Origin: Clusia tigrina
Taxonomy: Eukaryota > Arthropoda > Insecta > Diptera > Clusiidae
Assembly (NCBI GenBank): GCA_920105625.2
Contig: OV050030.1
Span: 103,571,698 to 103,635,697 of the forward strand
Length of the DNA: 64,000 bases
Reading direction: 5' to 3'
The notes beneath the pieces were generated by a model. That model did no database searches. It was given only the letters and a program-made list of their open reading frames with translations, and had not been told where the DNA came from. Position numbers and translations under genes: made by a program. Below are positions 48,101-61,900 of this stretch, piece by piece (positions within the stretch are counted from its first letter, which is position 1; every line of letters begins with the position of its first letter).

Positions 48101-51100
48101 ACACACCGTATTGAAGTCAGGGCCATTTAATCAGTGTTTTATTTTGGAGTCAAGGGTAGCATAGCTATGAGCGATAGCTTAAATTGACAAGAGGCTCGAG
48201 TACTTTATTGTCACAAAATTTCAAGATTTTATTACGCTCCGGTAAAAAGTTACAAGCATTTAAATGTTGCAAACTTTGATGGGTGTAGGACGCACCGTAT
48301 TATCAGTGTTTTATTTTGGAGCCAAGGGTAGCATAGCTATGAGCGATAGCCTAAATTGACTAGAGGCTCGAAAACTTTATTGTCACAAAATTTCAAGATT
48401 TTATTACACTCCGGTAAAAAGTTACAAGCATTTAAATGTTGCAAACTTTGATAGGTGTAGGACGCACCGTATAAAAGTTAGGGCCATTTGAAGTTTTATC
48501 AGTGTTTTATTTTGGTGTCAGGGGTAGCATAGCTATGAGCGATAGCATAAATTGATAAGAGGCTCGAGTACTTTATTGTCACAAAATTTCAAGATTTTAT
48601 GACGCTCCAGAGAAAGTTACAAGCATTTGATTGTTGCAAATTTTGATAGGTATAGGACGCACAGAGATATAGAGATTAGGGCCATTTGAAGTTTTATCAG
48701 TGTTTGATTTGGGACTCAAGGGTAGCATAGCTATGAGCGATAGCTTAAATTGACAAGAGGCACGAGTACTATATTGTCACAAAATTTCAAGGTTTTAAGA
48801 CGCTCCAGTAAAAAGTTACAAGCATTTTAATGTTGCAAACTTTGAAAGGTGTAGGACGCACCGTATAGAAGTTAGGGCCATTTGAAGTTTTATCAGTGTT
48901 TGATTGGGGACTCAAGGGTAGCATAGCTATGAGCGATAATTTTAATTGACAAGAGGCTCGAGTATTTTATTGTCAAAAAATTTCAAGATTTTGTTACGCT
49001 CCAGTAAAAAGTTACAAGCATTTGAATGTTGCAAACTTTGAACGGTGTAGGACGCATCGTATAGAAGTTAGGGCCATTTGAAGTTTTATCAGTGTTTGAT
49101 TTGGGACTCAAGGGCAGCATAGCTATGAGCGATAGCTTAAATTGATAAGAGGCACGATTACTTTATTGTCACAAAATTTCAAGATTTTATGACGCTCCAG
49201 AGAAAGTTACAAGCATGTGATTGTTGCAAATTTTGATAGGTATATCCCAAAATTTCAAGGTTTTATGGCGCTACAAAGTTAAAAGCATTTGAATGTTGCA
49301 AACTTTGATAGGTGTAGGACACACCGTATTGAAATCAGGGCCATTTAATCAGTGTTTTATTTTGGAGTCAAGGGTAGCATAGCTATGAGCGATAACTTAA
49401 ATTGACAAGAGGCTCGAGTTCTTTATTGTCACAAAATCTCAAGATTTTATTACGCTCCGGTAAAAAGTTACAAGCATTTAAATGTTGCAAACTTTGATAG
49501 GTGTAGGACGCACCGTATTATCAGTGTTTTATTTTGGAGTCAAGGGTAGCATAGCTATGAGCACAGCTATGAGTGACGCCATTTGAAGTTTTATCAGTGT
49601 TTGATTTGGGACTCCAAGGTAGCATAGCTATGAGCGATAGTTTAAATTGATAAGAGACACGAGTACTATATTGTCACAAAATTTCAAGCTTTTAAGACGC
49701 TCCAGTAAAAAGTTACAAGGATTTGAATGTTGAAAACTTTGAAAGGTGTAGGACGCATCGTATAGAAGTTAGGGCCATTTGAAGTTTTATCAGTGTTTGA
49801 TTTGGGACTCAAAGGTAGCATAGCTATGAGCGATAGTTTAAATTGATAAGAGGCACGATTACTTTATTGTCACAAAATTTCAAGATTTTATGACGCTCCA
49901 GAGAAAGTCACAAGCATTTGATTGTTGCAAATTTTGATAGGTACAGTATAGAGATTAGGGCTATTTGAAGTTTTATCAGTGTTTTATTTTGGAGTGAAGG
50001 GTAGCATAACTATGAGCGATAATTTAAATTGATAAGAGACCCGAGTACTTTATTGTCCCAAAATTTCAAGGTTTTATGGCGCTACAAAGTTACAAGCATT
50101 TGAATGTTGCAAACTTTGATAGGTGTAGGACGCACCGTATTATCAGTGTTTTATTTTGGAGTCAAGGGTAGCATAGCTATGAGCACAGCTATGAGCGACG
50201 CCATTTGAAGTTTTATCAGTGTTTGATTTGGGACTCCAAGGTAGCATAGCTATGAGCGATAGTTTAAATTGATAAGAGACACGAGTACTATATTGTCACA
50301 AAATTTCAAGCTTTTAAGACGCTCCAGTAAAAAGTTACAAGGATTTGAATGTTGAAAACTTTGAAAGGTGTAGGACGCATCGTATAGAAGTTAGGGCCAT
50401 TTGAAGTTTTATCAGTGTTTGATTTGGGACTCAAAGGTAGCATAGCTATGAGCGATAGTTTAAATTGATAAGAGGCACGATTACTTTATTGTCACAAAAT
50501 TTCAAGATTTTATGACGCTCCAGAGAAAGTCACAAGCATTTGATTGTTGCAAATTTTGATAGGTACAGTATAGAGATTAGGGCTATTTGAAGTTTTATCA
50601 GTGTTTTATTTTGGAGTGAAGGGTAGCATAACTATGAGCGATAATTTAAATTGATAAGAGACCCGAGTACTTTATTGTCCCAAAATTTCAAGGTTTTATG
50701 GCGCTACAAAGTTACAAGCATTTGAATGTTGCAAACTTTGATAGGTGTAGGACACACCGTATTGAAGTCAGGGCCATTTAATCAGTGTTTTATTTTGGAG
50801 TCAATGGTAGCACAGCTATGAGCGATAGCTTAAATTGACAAGAGGCTCGAGTACTTTATTGTCACAAAATTTCAAGATTTTATTACGCTCCAGTAAAAAG
50901 TTACAAGTATTTAAATGTTGCAAACTTTGATAGGTGTAGGACGCACCATATTATCAGTGTTTTATTTTGGAGTCAAGGGTAGCATAGCTATGAGCGATAG
51001 CCTAAATTGACAAGAGGCTCGAGAACTTTATTGTCACAAAATTTCAAGATTTTATTACACTCCGGTAAAAAGTTACAAGCATTTAAATGTTGCAAACTTT

Positions 51101-51270
51101 GATAGGTGTAGGACGCACCGTATAAAAGTTAGGGCCATTTGAAGTTTTATCAGTGTTTTATTTTGGTGTCAGGGGTAGCATAGCTATGAGCGATAGCTTA
51201 AATTGATAAGAGGCACGAGTACTTTATTGTCACAAAATTTCAAGATTTTATGACGCTCCAGAGAAAGTTA
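45141..51270 (-). repeat. Higher-order repeat of about 2.03-2.07 kb, three copies
   Basis: The deletion junction GGTATATCCCAAAATTTC lies at 45141, 47210 and 49239 (spacings 2069 and 2029). The doubled-palindrome junction GAGCGACGCC, or GAGTGACGCC, lies at 45473, 47542 and 49571 with the same two spacings. A 622-bp part is duplicated again at 49571 and 50193, and another related block starts at 51570. Confidence 0.82.
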
Positions 51271-53569
51271 CAAGCATTTGATTGTTGCAAATTTTGATAG
51301 GTATAGGACGCACAGAGATATAGAGATTAGGGCCATTTGAAGTTTTATCAGTGTTTGATTTGGGTCTCAAGGGTAGCATAGCTATGAGCGATAGCTTAAA
51401 TTGACAAGAGGCTCGAGTTCTTTATTGTCACAAAATCTCAAGATTTTATTACACTCCGGTAAAAAGTTACAAGCATTTAAATGTTGCAAACTTTGATAGG
51501 TGTAGGACGCACCGTATTATCAGTGTTTTATTTTGGAGTCAAGGGTAGCATAGCTATGAGCACAGCTATGAGCGACGCCATTTGAAGTTTTATCAGTGTT
51601 TGATTTATGACTCCAAGGTAGCATAGCTATGAGCGATAGTTTAAATTGATAAGAGACACGAGTACTATATTGTCACAAAATTTCAAGCTTTTAAGACGCT
51701 CCAGTAAAAAGTTACAAGGATTTGAATGTTGAAAACTTTGAAAGGTGTAGGACGCATCGTATAGAAGTGAGGGCCATTTGAAGTTTTATCAGTGTGTGAT
51801 TTGGGACTGAAAGGTAGCATAGCTATGAGCGATAGTTTAAATTGATAAGAGGCACGATTACTTTATTGTCACAAAATTTCAAGATTTTATGACGCTCCAG
51901 AGAAAGTCACAAGCATTTGATTGTTGCAAATTTTGATAGGTACAGTATAGAGATTAGGGCTATTTGAAGTTTTATCAGTGTTTTATTTTGGAGTGAAGGG
52001 TAGCATAACTATGAGCGATAATTTAAATTGATAAGAGACCCGAGTACTTTATTGTCCCAAAATTTCAAGGTTTTATGGCGCTACAAAGTTACAAGCATTT
52101 GAATGTTGCAAACTTTGATAGTTATATGACGCACAGAGATATAGAGATTAGGGCCATTTGAAGTTTTATCAGTGTTTGATTTGGGACTCAAGGGTAGCAT
52201 AGCTATGAGCGATAGCTTTAATTGATAAGAGGCTCGAGTACTTTATTGTTACAAAATTTCAAGGTTTTATGAAGCTCCAGTAAAAAGTTACAAGCATCTG
52301 AATGTTGCAAACTTTGGTAGGTACAGGACGCACCGTAGGGCCTTTCGAAATTTTATCAGTGTTTTATTTTAGTCTCAAGGGTAGCATAGCTATGAGCGAT
52401 AGCTTAAAGTGATAATAGGCTCGAGCACTATATTGTCACAAAATTTCAAGATTTTATTACACTCCAGTAAAAAGTTACAAGCAATTGATTGTTGCAAACT
52501 TTGATAGATGTAGGACGCACCGTATTATCAGTGTTGTATTTTGGAGTCAAGGGTAGCATAGCTATGAGCGATAGCTTAAATTGACAAGAGGCTCGAGTAC
52601 TTTATTGTCACAACATTTCAAGATTTTGTTACGCTCCGGTAAAAAGTTACAAGCATTTAAATGTTGCAAACTTTGATAGGTGTAGGACGCACCGTATTAT
52701 CAGTGTTTTATTTTGGAGTCAAGGGTAGCATAGCTATGAGCGATAGCCTAAATTGACAAGAGTCTCGAGAACTTTATTGTCACAAAATTTCAAGATTTTA
52801 TTACACTCCGGTAAAAAGTTACAAGCATTTAAATGTTGCAAACTTTGATAGGTGTAGGACGCACCGTATAAAAGTTAGGGCCATTTGAAGTTTTATCAGT
52901 GTTTTATTTTGGTGTCAGGGGTAGCATAGCTATGAGCGATAGCTTAAATTGATAAGAGGCACGAATATTTTATTGTCACAAAATTTCAAGATTTTATGAC
53001 GCTCCAGAGAAAGTTACAAGCATTTGATTGTTCCAAATTTTGATAGTTATATGACGCACAGAGATATAGAGATTAGGGCCATTTGAAGTTTTATCAGTGT
53101 TTGATTTGGGACTCAAGGGTAGCATAGCTATGAGCGATAAGAGGCTCGAGTACTTTATTGTTACAAAATTTCAAGGTTTTATGAAGCTCCAGTAAAAAGT
53201 TACAAGCATCTGAATGTTGCAAACTTTGGTAGGTACAGGACGCACCGTAGGGCCTTTCGAAATTTTATCAGTGTTTTATTTTAGTCTCAAGGGTAGCATA
53301 GCTATGAGCGATAGCTTAAAGTGATAATAGGCTCGAGTACTTTATTGTCACAAAATTTCAAGATTTTATTACGCTCCAGTAAAAAGTTACAAGCAATTGA
53401 TTGTTGCAAACTTTGATAGGTATAGGACGCACCGTATAGAAGTTAGGGCCATTTGAAGATTTATCTGTGTTAGGTTTGGGACTCAAGGCTAGCACGAGTA
53501 CTTTAATGTCACAAAATTTCAAAGTTTTATGACGCTCCAGTAAATAGTTACCAGCATTTGAATGTTGCA

Positions 53570-55980
53570 AACTTTGATAAGTATAGCTCGCACCGTGTAG
53601 AAGTTAGGGCCATTTGAAGATTTATCAGTGTTTTATTTTGGAGTCAAGGGTAGCATAGCTATGAGCGATAGTTTAAATTGATAAGAGACACGAGTACTGT
53701 ATTGTCACAAAATTTCAAGCTTTTAAGAAGCTCCAGTAAAAAGTTACCAGCATTTGAATGTTGCAAACTTTGAAAGGTGTAGGACGCACCGTATAGAAGT
53801 CAGGGCCATTTTATCAGTGTTTGATTTGGGACTCAAGGGTAGCATAGCTATGAGCGATAGCTTAAATTGATAAGAGGCACGATTACTTTATTGTCACAAA
53901 ATTTCAAGATTTTATGATGCTCCAGAGAAAGTTACAAGCATGTGATTGTTGCAAATTTTGATAGGTATAGGACGCACAGTATAGGATTAGGGCCATTTGA
54001 AGTTTTATCAGTGTTTTATTTTGGAGTGAAGGGTAGCATAACTATGAGCGATAATTTAAATTGATAAGAGACACGAGTACTTTATTGTCCCAAAATTTCA
54101 AGGTTTTATGGCGCTACAAAGTTAAAAGCATTTAAATGTTGCAAACTTTGATAGGTGTAGGACACACCGTATTGAAGTCAGGGCCATTTAATCAGTGTTT
54201 TATTTTGGAGTCAAGGGTAGCATAGATATGAGCGATAGCTTAAATTGACAAGAGGCTCGAGTACTTTATTGTCACAAAATTTCAAGATTTTATTACGCTC
54301 CGGTAAAAAGTTACAAGCATTTAAATGTTGCAAACTTTGATAGGTGCAGGACGCACCGTATTATCAGTGTTTTATTTTGGAGTCAAGGGTAGCATAGCTA
54401 TGAGCATAGCTATGAGCGACGCCATTTGAAGTTTTATCAGTGTTTGATTTGGGACTCCAAGGTAGCATAGCTATGAGCGGTAGTTTAAATTGATAAGAGA
54501 CACGAGTACTATATTGTCACAAAATTTCAAGCTTTTAAGAAGCTCCAGTAAAAAGTTACCAGTATTTGAATGTTGCAAACTTTGAAAGGTGTAGGACGCA
54601 CCGTATAGAAGTTAGGGCCATTTGAAGTTTTATCAGTGTTTGATTTGGGACTCAAGGGTAGCATAGCAAGGAACGACTGCTTAAATTGACAAGAGGCACG
54701 AGTACTTTATTGTCACAATATTTCAAGATATTATTACTTTTCAGTAAAAAGTACAAGCATTTGAATGTTGCAAACTTTGATAAGTATAGCTCGCACCGTG
54801 TAGAAGTTAGGGCCATTTGAAGATTTATCAGTGTTTTATTTTGGAGTCAAGGGTAGCATAGCTATGAGCGATAGTTTAAATTGATAAGAGACACGAGTAC
54901 TATATTGTCACAAAATTTCAAGCTTTTAAGAAGCTCCAGTAAAAAGTTACCAGCATTTGAATGTTGCAAACTTTGAAAGGTGTAGGACGCACCGTATAGA
55001 AGTTAGGGCCATTTTATCAGTGTTTGATTTGGGACTCAAGGGAAGCATAGCTATGAGCGATAGCTTAAATTGATAAAAGGCACGATTACTTTATTGTCAC
55101 AAAATTTCAAGATTTTATGATGCTCCAGAGAAAGTTACAAGTATGTGATTGTTGCAAATTTTGATAGGTATAGGACGCACAGTATAGGATTAGGGCCATT
55201 TGAAGTTTTATCAGTGTTTTATTTTGGAGTGAAGGGTAGCATAACTATGAGCGATAATTTAAATTGATAAGAGACACGAGTACTTTATTGTCCCAAAATT
55301 TCAAGGTTTTATGGCGCTACAAAGTTAAAAGCATTTAAATGTTGCAAACTTTGATAGGTGTAGGACACACCGTATTGAAGTCAGGGCCATTTAATCAGTG
55401 TTTTATTTTGGAGTCAAGGGTAGCATAGCTATGAGCGATAGCTTAAATTGACAAGAGGCTCGAGTACTTTATTGTCACAAAATTTCAAGATTTTATTACG
55501 CTCCGGTAAAAAGTTACAAGCATTTAAATGTTGCAAACTTTGATAGGTGTAGGACGCACCGTATTATCAGTGTTTTATTTTGGAGTCAAGGGTAGCATAG
55601 CTATGAGCATAGCTATGAGCGACGCCATTTGAAGTTTTATCAGTGTTTGATTTGGGACTCCAAGGTAGCATAGCTATGAGCGATAGTTTAAATTGATAAG
55701 AGACACGAGTACTATATTGTCACAAAATTTCAAGCTTTTAAGAAGCTCCAGTAAAAAGTTACCAGTATTTGAATGTTGCAAACTTTGAAAGGTGTAGGAC
55801 GCACCGTATAGAAGTTAGGGTCATTTGAAGTTTTATCAGTGTTTGATTTGGGACTCAAGGGTAGCATAGCTATGAACGACTGCTTAAATTGACAAGAGGC
55901 ACGAGTACTTTATTGTCACAATATTTCCAAATATTATTACTTTTCAGTAAAAAGTACAAGCATTTGAATGTTGCAAACTT
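53570..55980 (-). repeat. 1,203-bp tandem duplication of about six monomers
   Basis: 54414 and 55617 carry the same GAGCGACGCC junction, and the stretch from GATAAGTATAGCTCGCACCG (53576 and 54779) onward repeats with the same offset of 1,203 bp. Few substitutions separate the two copies. Confidence 0.85.
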
Positions 55981-58900
55981 TGATAGGTATAGCACACACC
56001 GTATAGAAGTTAGGGCCATTTGAAGTTTTATCAGTGTTTTATTTTGGAGTGAAGGGTAGCATAACTATGAGCGATAATTTAAATTGATAAGAGACACGAG
56101 TACTTTATTGTCCCAACATTTCAAGGTTTTATGGCGCTACAAAGTTAAAAGCAATTGAATGTTGCAAACTTTGATAGGTGTAGGACACACCGTATTGAAG
56201 TCAGGGCTATTTAATCCGTGTTTTATTTTGGAGTCAAGGGTAGCATAGCTATGAGAGATAGCTTAAATTGACAAGAGGCTCGAATACTTTATTGTCACAA
56301 ATTTTCAAGATTTTATTACGCTCCGGTAAAAAGTTACAAGCATTTAAATGTTGCAAACTTTGCTAGGTGTAGGACGCACCGTATTATCAGTGTTTTATTT
56401 TGGAGTCAAGGGTAGCATAGCTATGAACATAGCTATAAGCGACGCCATTTGAAGTTTTATCAGTGTTTGATTTGGGACTCCAAGGTAGCAAAGCTATGAT
56501 CGATAGATTAAATTGATAAGAGACACGAGTACTATATTGTCACAAAATATCAAGCTTTTAAGAAGCTCCAGTAAAAAGTTACCAGTATTTGAATGTTGCA
56601 AACTTTGAAAGGTGTAGGACGCACCGTATAGAAGTTAGGGCCATTTGAAGTTTTATCAGTGTAAGATTTGGGACTCAAGGGTAGCATAGCTTTGAACGAT
56701 AGCTCAAATTGACAAGAGGCACGAGTACTTTATTGTCACAATATTTCAAGATGTTATTACTCTTCAGTAAAAGGTACAAGCATTTGAATGTTGCAAACTT
56801 TGATAGGTGTAGGACGCACCGTATAGAAGTTAGGGCCATTTGAAGTTTTATCAGTGTTTGATGTGAGTCTGAAGGGTAGCATAGCTATGAACGATAACTT
56901 AAATTGACAAGAGGCACGAGTACTTTATTGTCACAAAATTTCAAGATTTTATTACTCTTCAGTAAAAGTTACAAGCATTTGAATGTTGCAAATTTTGATT
57001 GGTATAGAGCGCACCGTATAGAAGTTAGAGCTATTTTAAGATTTATCAGTGTTTTATTTTGGAGTCAAGGGTAGCATAGCTATGAGCGATAGTTTAAATT
57101 GATAAAAGACGCGAGTACTATATTGTCACAACATTTGAAGCTTTTAAGACGCTCCAGTAAAAAGTTACAAGCATTTGAATGTTGCAAACTTTGAAAGGTG
57201 TAGGACGCACCGTATAGAAGTTAGGGCCATTTGAAGTTTTATCAGTGTTTGAGTTGGGACTCAAGGGTAGCATAGCTATGAGCGATAGCTTAAATTGATA
57301 AGAGGCACGAGTACTTTATTGTCTCAAAATTTCAAGATTTTATGACGCTCCAGAGAATGTTACAAGCATTTGATTGTTGCAAATTTTGATAGGTATAGGA
57401 CGCACAGTATAGAGATTAGGGCCATTTGAAGTTTTATCAGTGTTTGATTGGGGACTCAAGGGTAGCATAGCTATGAGCGATAATTTTAATTGACAAGAGG
57501 CTCGAGTATTTTATTGTCACAAAATTTCAAGATTTTTTTACGCTCCAGTAAAAAGTTACAAGCATTTGAATGTTGCAAACTTTGGAAGGTGTAGGACGCA
57601 TCGTATAGAAGTTAGGGCCATTTGAAGTTTCATCAGTGTTTGATTTGGGACTCAAGGGTAGCATAGCTATGAGCGATAGCTTAAATTGATAAGAGACACG
57701 AGTACTTTATAGTCCCAACATTTCAAGGTTTTATGGCGCTACAAAGTTAAAAGCATTTGAATGTTGCAAACTTTGATAGGTGTAGGACACACCGTATTGA
57801 AATCAGGGCCATTTTATCAGTGTTTTATTTTGGAGTCAAGGGTAGCATAGCTATGAGCGATAGCTTAAATTGACAAGAGGCTCGAGTTCTTTATTGTCAC
57901 AAAATTTCAAGATTTTATTACGCTCCGGTAAAAAGTTACAAGCATTTAAATGTTGCAAACTTTGATAGGTGTAGGACGCACCGTATTATCAGTGTTTTAT
58001 TTTGGAGTCAAGGGTAGCATAGCTATGAGCATAGCCATGAGCGACGCCATTTGAATTTTTATCAGTGTTTTATTTTGGAGTCAAGGGTAGCATAGCTATG
58101 AACGATAGCTTAAATTGACAAGAGGCACGAGTACTATATTGTCACAAAATTTCAAGGTTGTAAGACGCTCCAGTAAAAAGTTACAAGCATTTTAATGTTG
58201 CAAACTTTGAAAGGTGTAGGACGCACCGTATAGAAGTTAGGGCCATTTGAAGTTTTATCAGTGTTTGATTTGGGACTCAAGGGTAGCATAGCTAAGAGCG
58301 ATAACTTTAATTGACAAGAGGCTCGAGTACTTTATTGTCTCAAAATATCAAGATTTTATGGCGCTCCAATAAAAAGTTACAAGCATTAGATTGTTGCAAA
58401 CTTTGATAGGTATAGGACGCACCGTATATAAAGTTAAGACGCACCGTATAGAAGTTAGGGCCATTTGAAGTTTTATCAGTGTTTGATTTGGGACTCAAAG
58501 GTAGCATAGCTATGAGCGATAGCTTAAATTGATAAGAGGCACGAGTACTTTATTGTTACAAAATTTCAAGATTTTATTACTCTCCAGTAAAAGTTACAAG
58601 CATTTGATTGTTTTGCAAATTTTGAAAGGTATAGGACGCACAGTATAGAAATTAGGGCCATTTGAAGTTTTATCAGTGCTTGAGTGGGGTCTCAAGGGTA
58701 GCATAGTTATGAGCGATAGCTTAAATTGACAAGAGGCACGAGTACTATATTGTTACAAAATTTCAAGGTTTTAAGACGCTCCAGTAAAAAGTTAAAAGCA
58801 TTTGAATGTTGCAAACTTTGAAAGGTGTAGGATGCACCGTATAATAGTTAGGGCCATTTGAAGTTTTATCAGTGTTTGATTTGGGACTCAAGGGTAGCAT

Positions 58901-61900
58901 AGCTATGAACGATAGCTTAAATTGACAAGAGGCACGAGTACTATATTATCACAAAATTTCAAGGTTCTATGGCGCTACATAGTTACAAGCATTTGAATGT
59001 TGCAAAATTTCATAGGTGTAAGACGCACCGTATAGAAGTTAGGGCCATTTGAAGTTTTATCAGTGTTTGATTTGGGACTCAAGGGTAGCATAGCTATGAG
59101 CGATAGCTTAAATTGATAAGAGGCATGAGTACTTTATTGTCCCAAATTGCAAGATTTTATGACGCTCCAGTAAAAAGTTACAAGCATTTGATTGTTGCAA
59201 ATTTTGATAGGTATAGGACGCACAGTATAGAGATTAGGGCCATTTGAAGTTTTATCAGTGTTTTATTTTGGAGTGAAGGGAAGCATAACTATGAGCGATA
59301 GTTTAATTTGATAAGAGACACGAGTACTTTATTGTCACAAAATTTCAAGGATTTATGGCGCTACAAAGTTACAAGCATTTGAATGTTGCAAACTTTGATA
59401 GGTAAAGCACGCACCGTATACAAGTTAGGGCCATTTGAAGTTTTATCAGTGTTTGATTTGGGACTCAAGAGTAGCATAGCTATGACCGATAGCTGAAATT
59501 GATAACAGGCACGAGTACTGTATTGTCAAAAAATTTCAAGATTTTATTACGCTTCAGTAAAAAGTTACAAGCATTTGAATGTTGCAAACTTTGAGAGTGT
59601 AGGACGCACCGTATAATAGTTAGGGCCATTTGAAGTTTTATCAGTGTTTGATTTGGGACTCAAGGGTAGCATAGCTATGAACGATAGCTTAAATTGACAA
59701 GAGGCACGAGTACTTCATTGTCACAAAATTTCTAAATTTTATTACTCTCCAGTAAAAGGTACAAGCATTTGAATGTTGCAAACTTTCATAGGTATAGTAC
59801 ACATCGTATGGAAGTTAGTGCCATTTAAAATTTTATCAGTGTTTTATTTTGGAGTCAAGGGTAGCATAGCTATGAACGATAGCTTAAATTGACAAGAGGC
59901 ACGAGTACTATATTGTCACAAAATTTCAAGGTTGTAAGACGCTCCAGTAAAAAGTTACAAGCATTTTAATGTTGCAAACTTTGATAGGTATAGCACGCAC
60001 CGTGTAGAAGTTATAGGCATTTGAAGATTTATCAGTGTTTTATTTTGGAGTCAAGGGTAGCATAGCTATGAGCGATAGATTAATTTGATAAGAGACACGA
60101 GTACTATATTGTCACAAAATTTCAAGCTTTTAAAAAGCTCCAGTAAAAAGTTACCAGCATTTGAATGTTGCAAACTTTGAAAGGTGTAGGACGCACCGTA
60201 TAGATGTTAGGGCCATTTGAAGTTTTATCAGTGTTTGATTTGGGACTCAAGGGTAGCATAGCTATGAGCGATAGCTTAAATTGATAAGAGGCACGAGTAC
60301 TTTATTGTCACAAAATTTCAAGATTTTATGACGCTCCAGAGAATGTGACAAGCATTTGATTGTTGCAAATTTTGATAGGTATAGGACGCACAGTATAGAG
60401 ATTAGGGCCATTTGAAGTTTTATCAGTGTTTGATTGGGGACTCAAGGGTAGCATAGCAATGAGCGATAATTTTAATTGACAAGAGGCTCGAGTATTTTAT
60501 TGTCACAAAATTTCAAGAATTTGCTACTCTCCAGTAAAAAGTTACAAGCATTTGAATGTTGCAAACTTTGAAAGGTGTACGACGCATCGCATAGAAGTTA
60601 GGGCCATTTGAAGTCTTATCAGTGCTTGATTTGGGACTCAAGGGTAGCATAGCTATGAGCGATAGCTTAAATTGATAAGAGGCACGATTACTTTATTGTC
60701 ACAAAATTTCAAGATTTTATGACGCTCCAGAGACAGTTACAAGCATGTGATTGTTGCAAATTTTGATAGGTATGGGACGCACAGTATAGAGATTAGGCCC
60801 ATTTGAAGTTTTATCAGTGTTTTATTTTGGAGTGAAGGGTAGCATAACTATGAGTGATAATTTAAATTGATAAGAGACACGAGTACTTTATTGTCCCAAA
60901 ATTTCAAGGTTTTATGGCGCTATAAAGTTAAAAGCATTTGAATGTTGCAAACTTTGAAAGGTGTAGGACACACCGTATTGAAATCAGGGCCATTTAATCA
61001 GTGTTTTATTTTGATTCAAGGGTAGCATAGCTATGAGCGATAGCTTAAATTGACAAGAGGCTCGAGTTCTTTATTGTCACAAAATTTCAAGATTTTATTA
61101 CGCTCCGGTAAAAAGTTACAAGCATTTAAATGTTGCAAACTTTGATTGGTGTAGGACGCACCGTATTATCAGTGTTTTATTTTGGAGTCAAGGCTAGCAT
61201 AGCTATGAGCATAGCTATGAGCGACGCCATTTGAATTTTTATCAGTGTTTGATTTGGGACTCCAAGGTAGCATAGCTATGAGCGATAGTTTAAATTGATA
61301 AGAGACACGAGTACTATATTGTCACAAAATTTCAAGCGTTTAACATGCACCAGTAAAAAGTTACCCGCATTTGAATGTTGCAAACTTTGAAAGGTGTAGG
61401 ACGCACCGTATAGAAGTTAGGGCCATTTGAAGTTTTATCAGTGTTTGATTTGGGACTCAAGGGTAGCATAGCTATGAGCGATAGCTTAAATTGATAAGAG
61501 GCACGATTACTTTATTGTCACAAAATTTCAAGATTTTATGACGCTCCAGAGAAAGTCACAAGCATTTGATTGTTGCAAATGTTGATAGGTACAGTCTAGA
61601 GATTAGGGCTATTTGAAGTTTTATCAGTGTCTTATTTTGGAGTGAAGGGTAGCATAACTATGAGCGATAATTTAAATTGATAAGAGACACGATTACTTTA
61701 TTGTCCCAAAATTTCAAGGTTTTATGGCGCTACAAAGTTACAAGCATTTGAATGTTGCAAACTTTGATAGGTGTAGGACACACCGTATTGAAGTCAGGGC
61801 CATTTAATCAGTGTTTTATTTTGGAGTCAAGGGTAGCATAGCTATGAGCGGTAGCTTAAATTGACAAGAGGCTCGAGTACTTTTCTGTCACAAAATTTCA

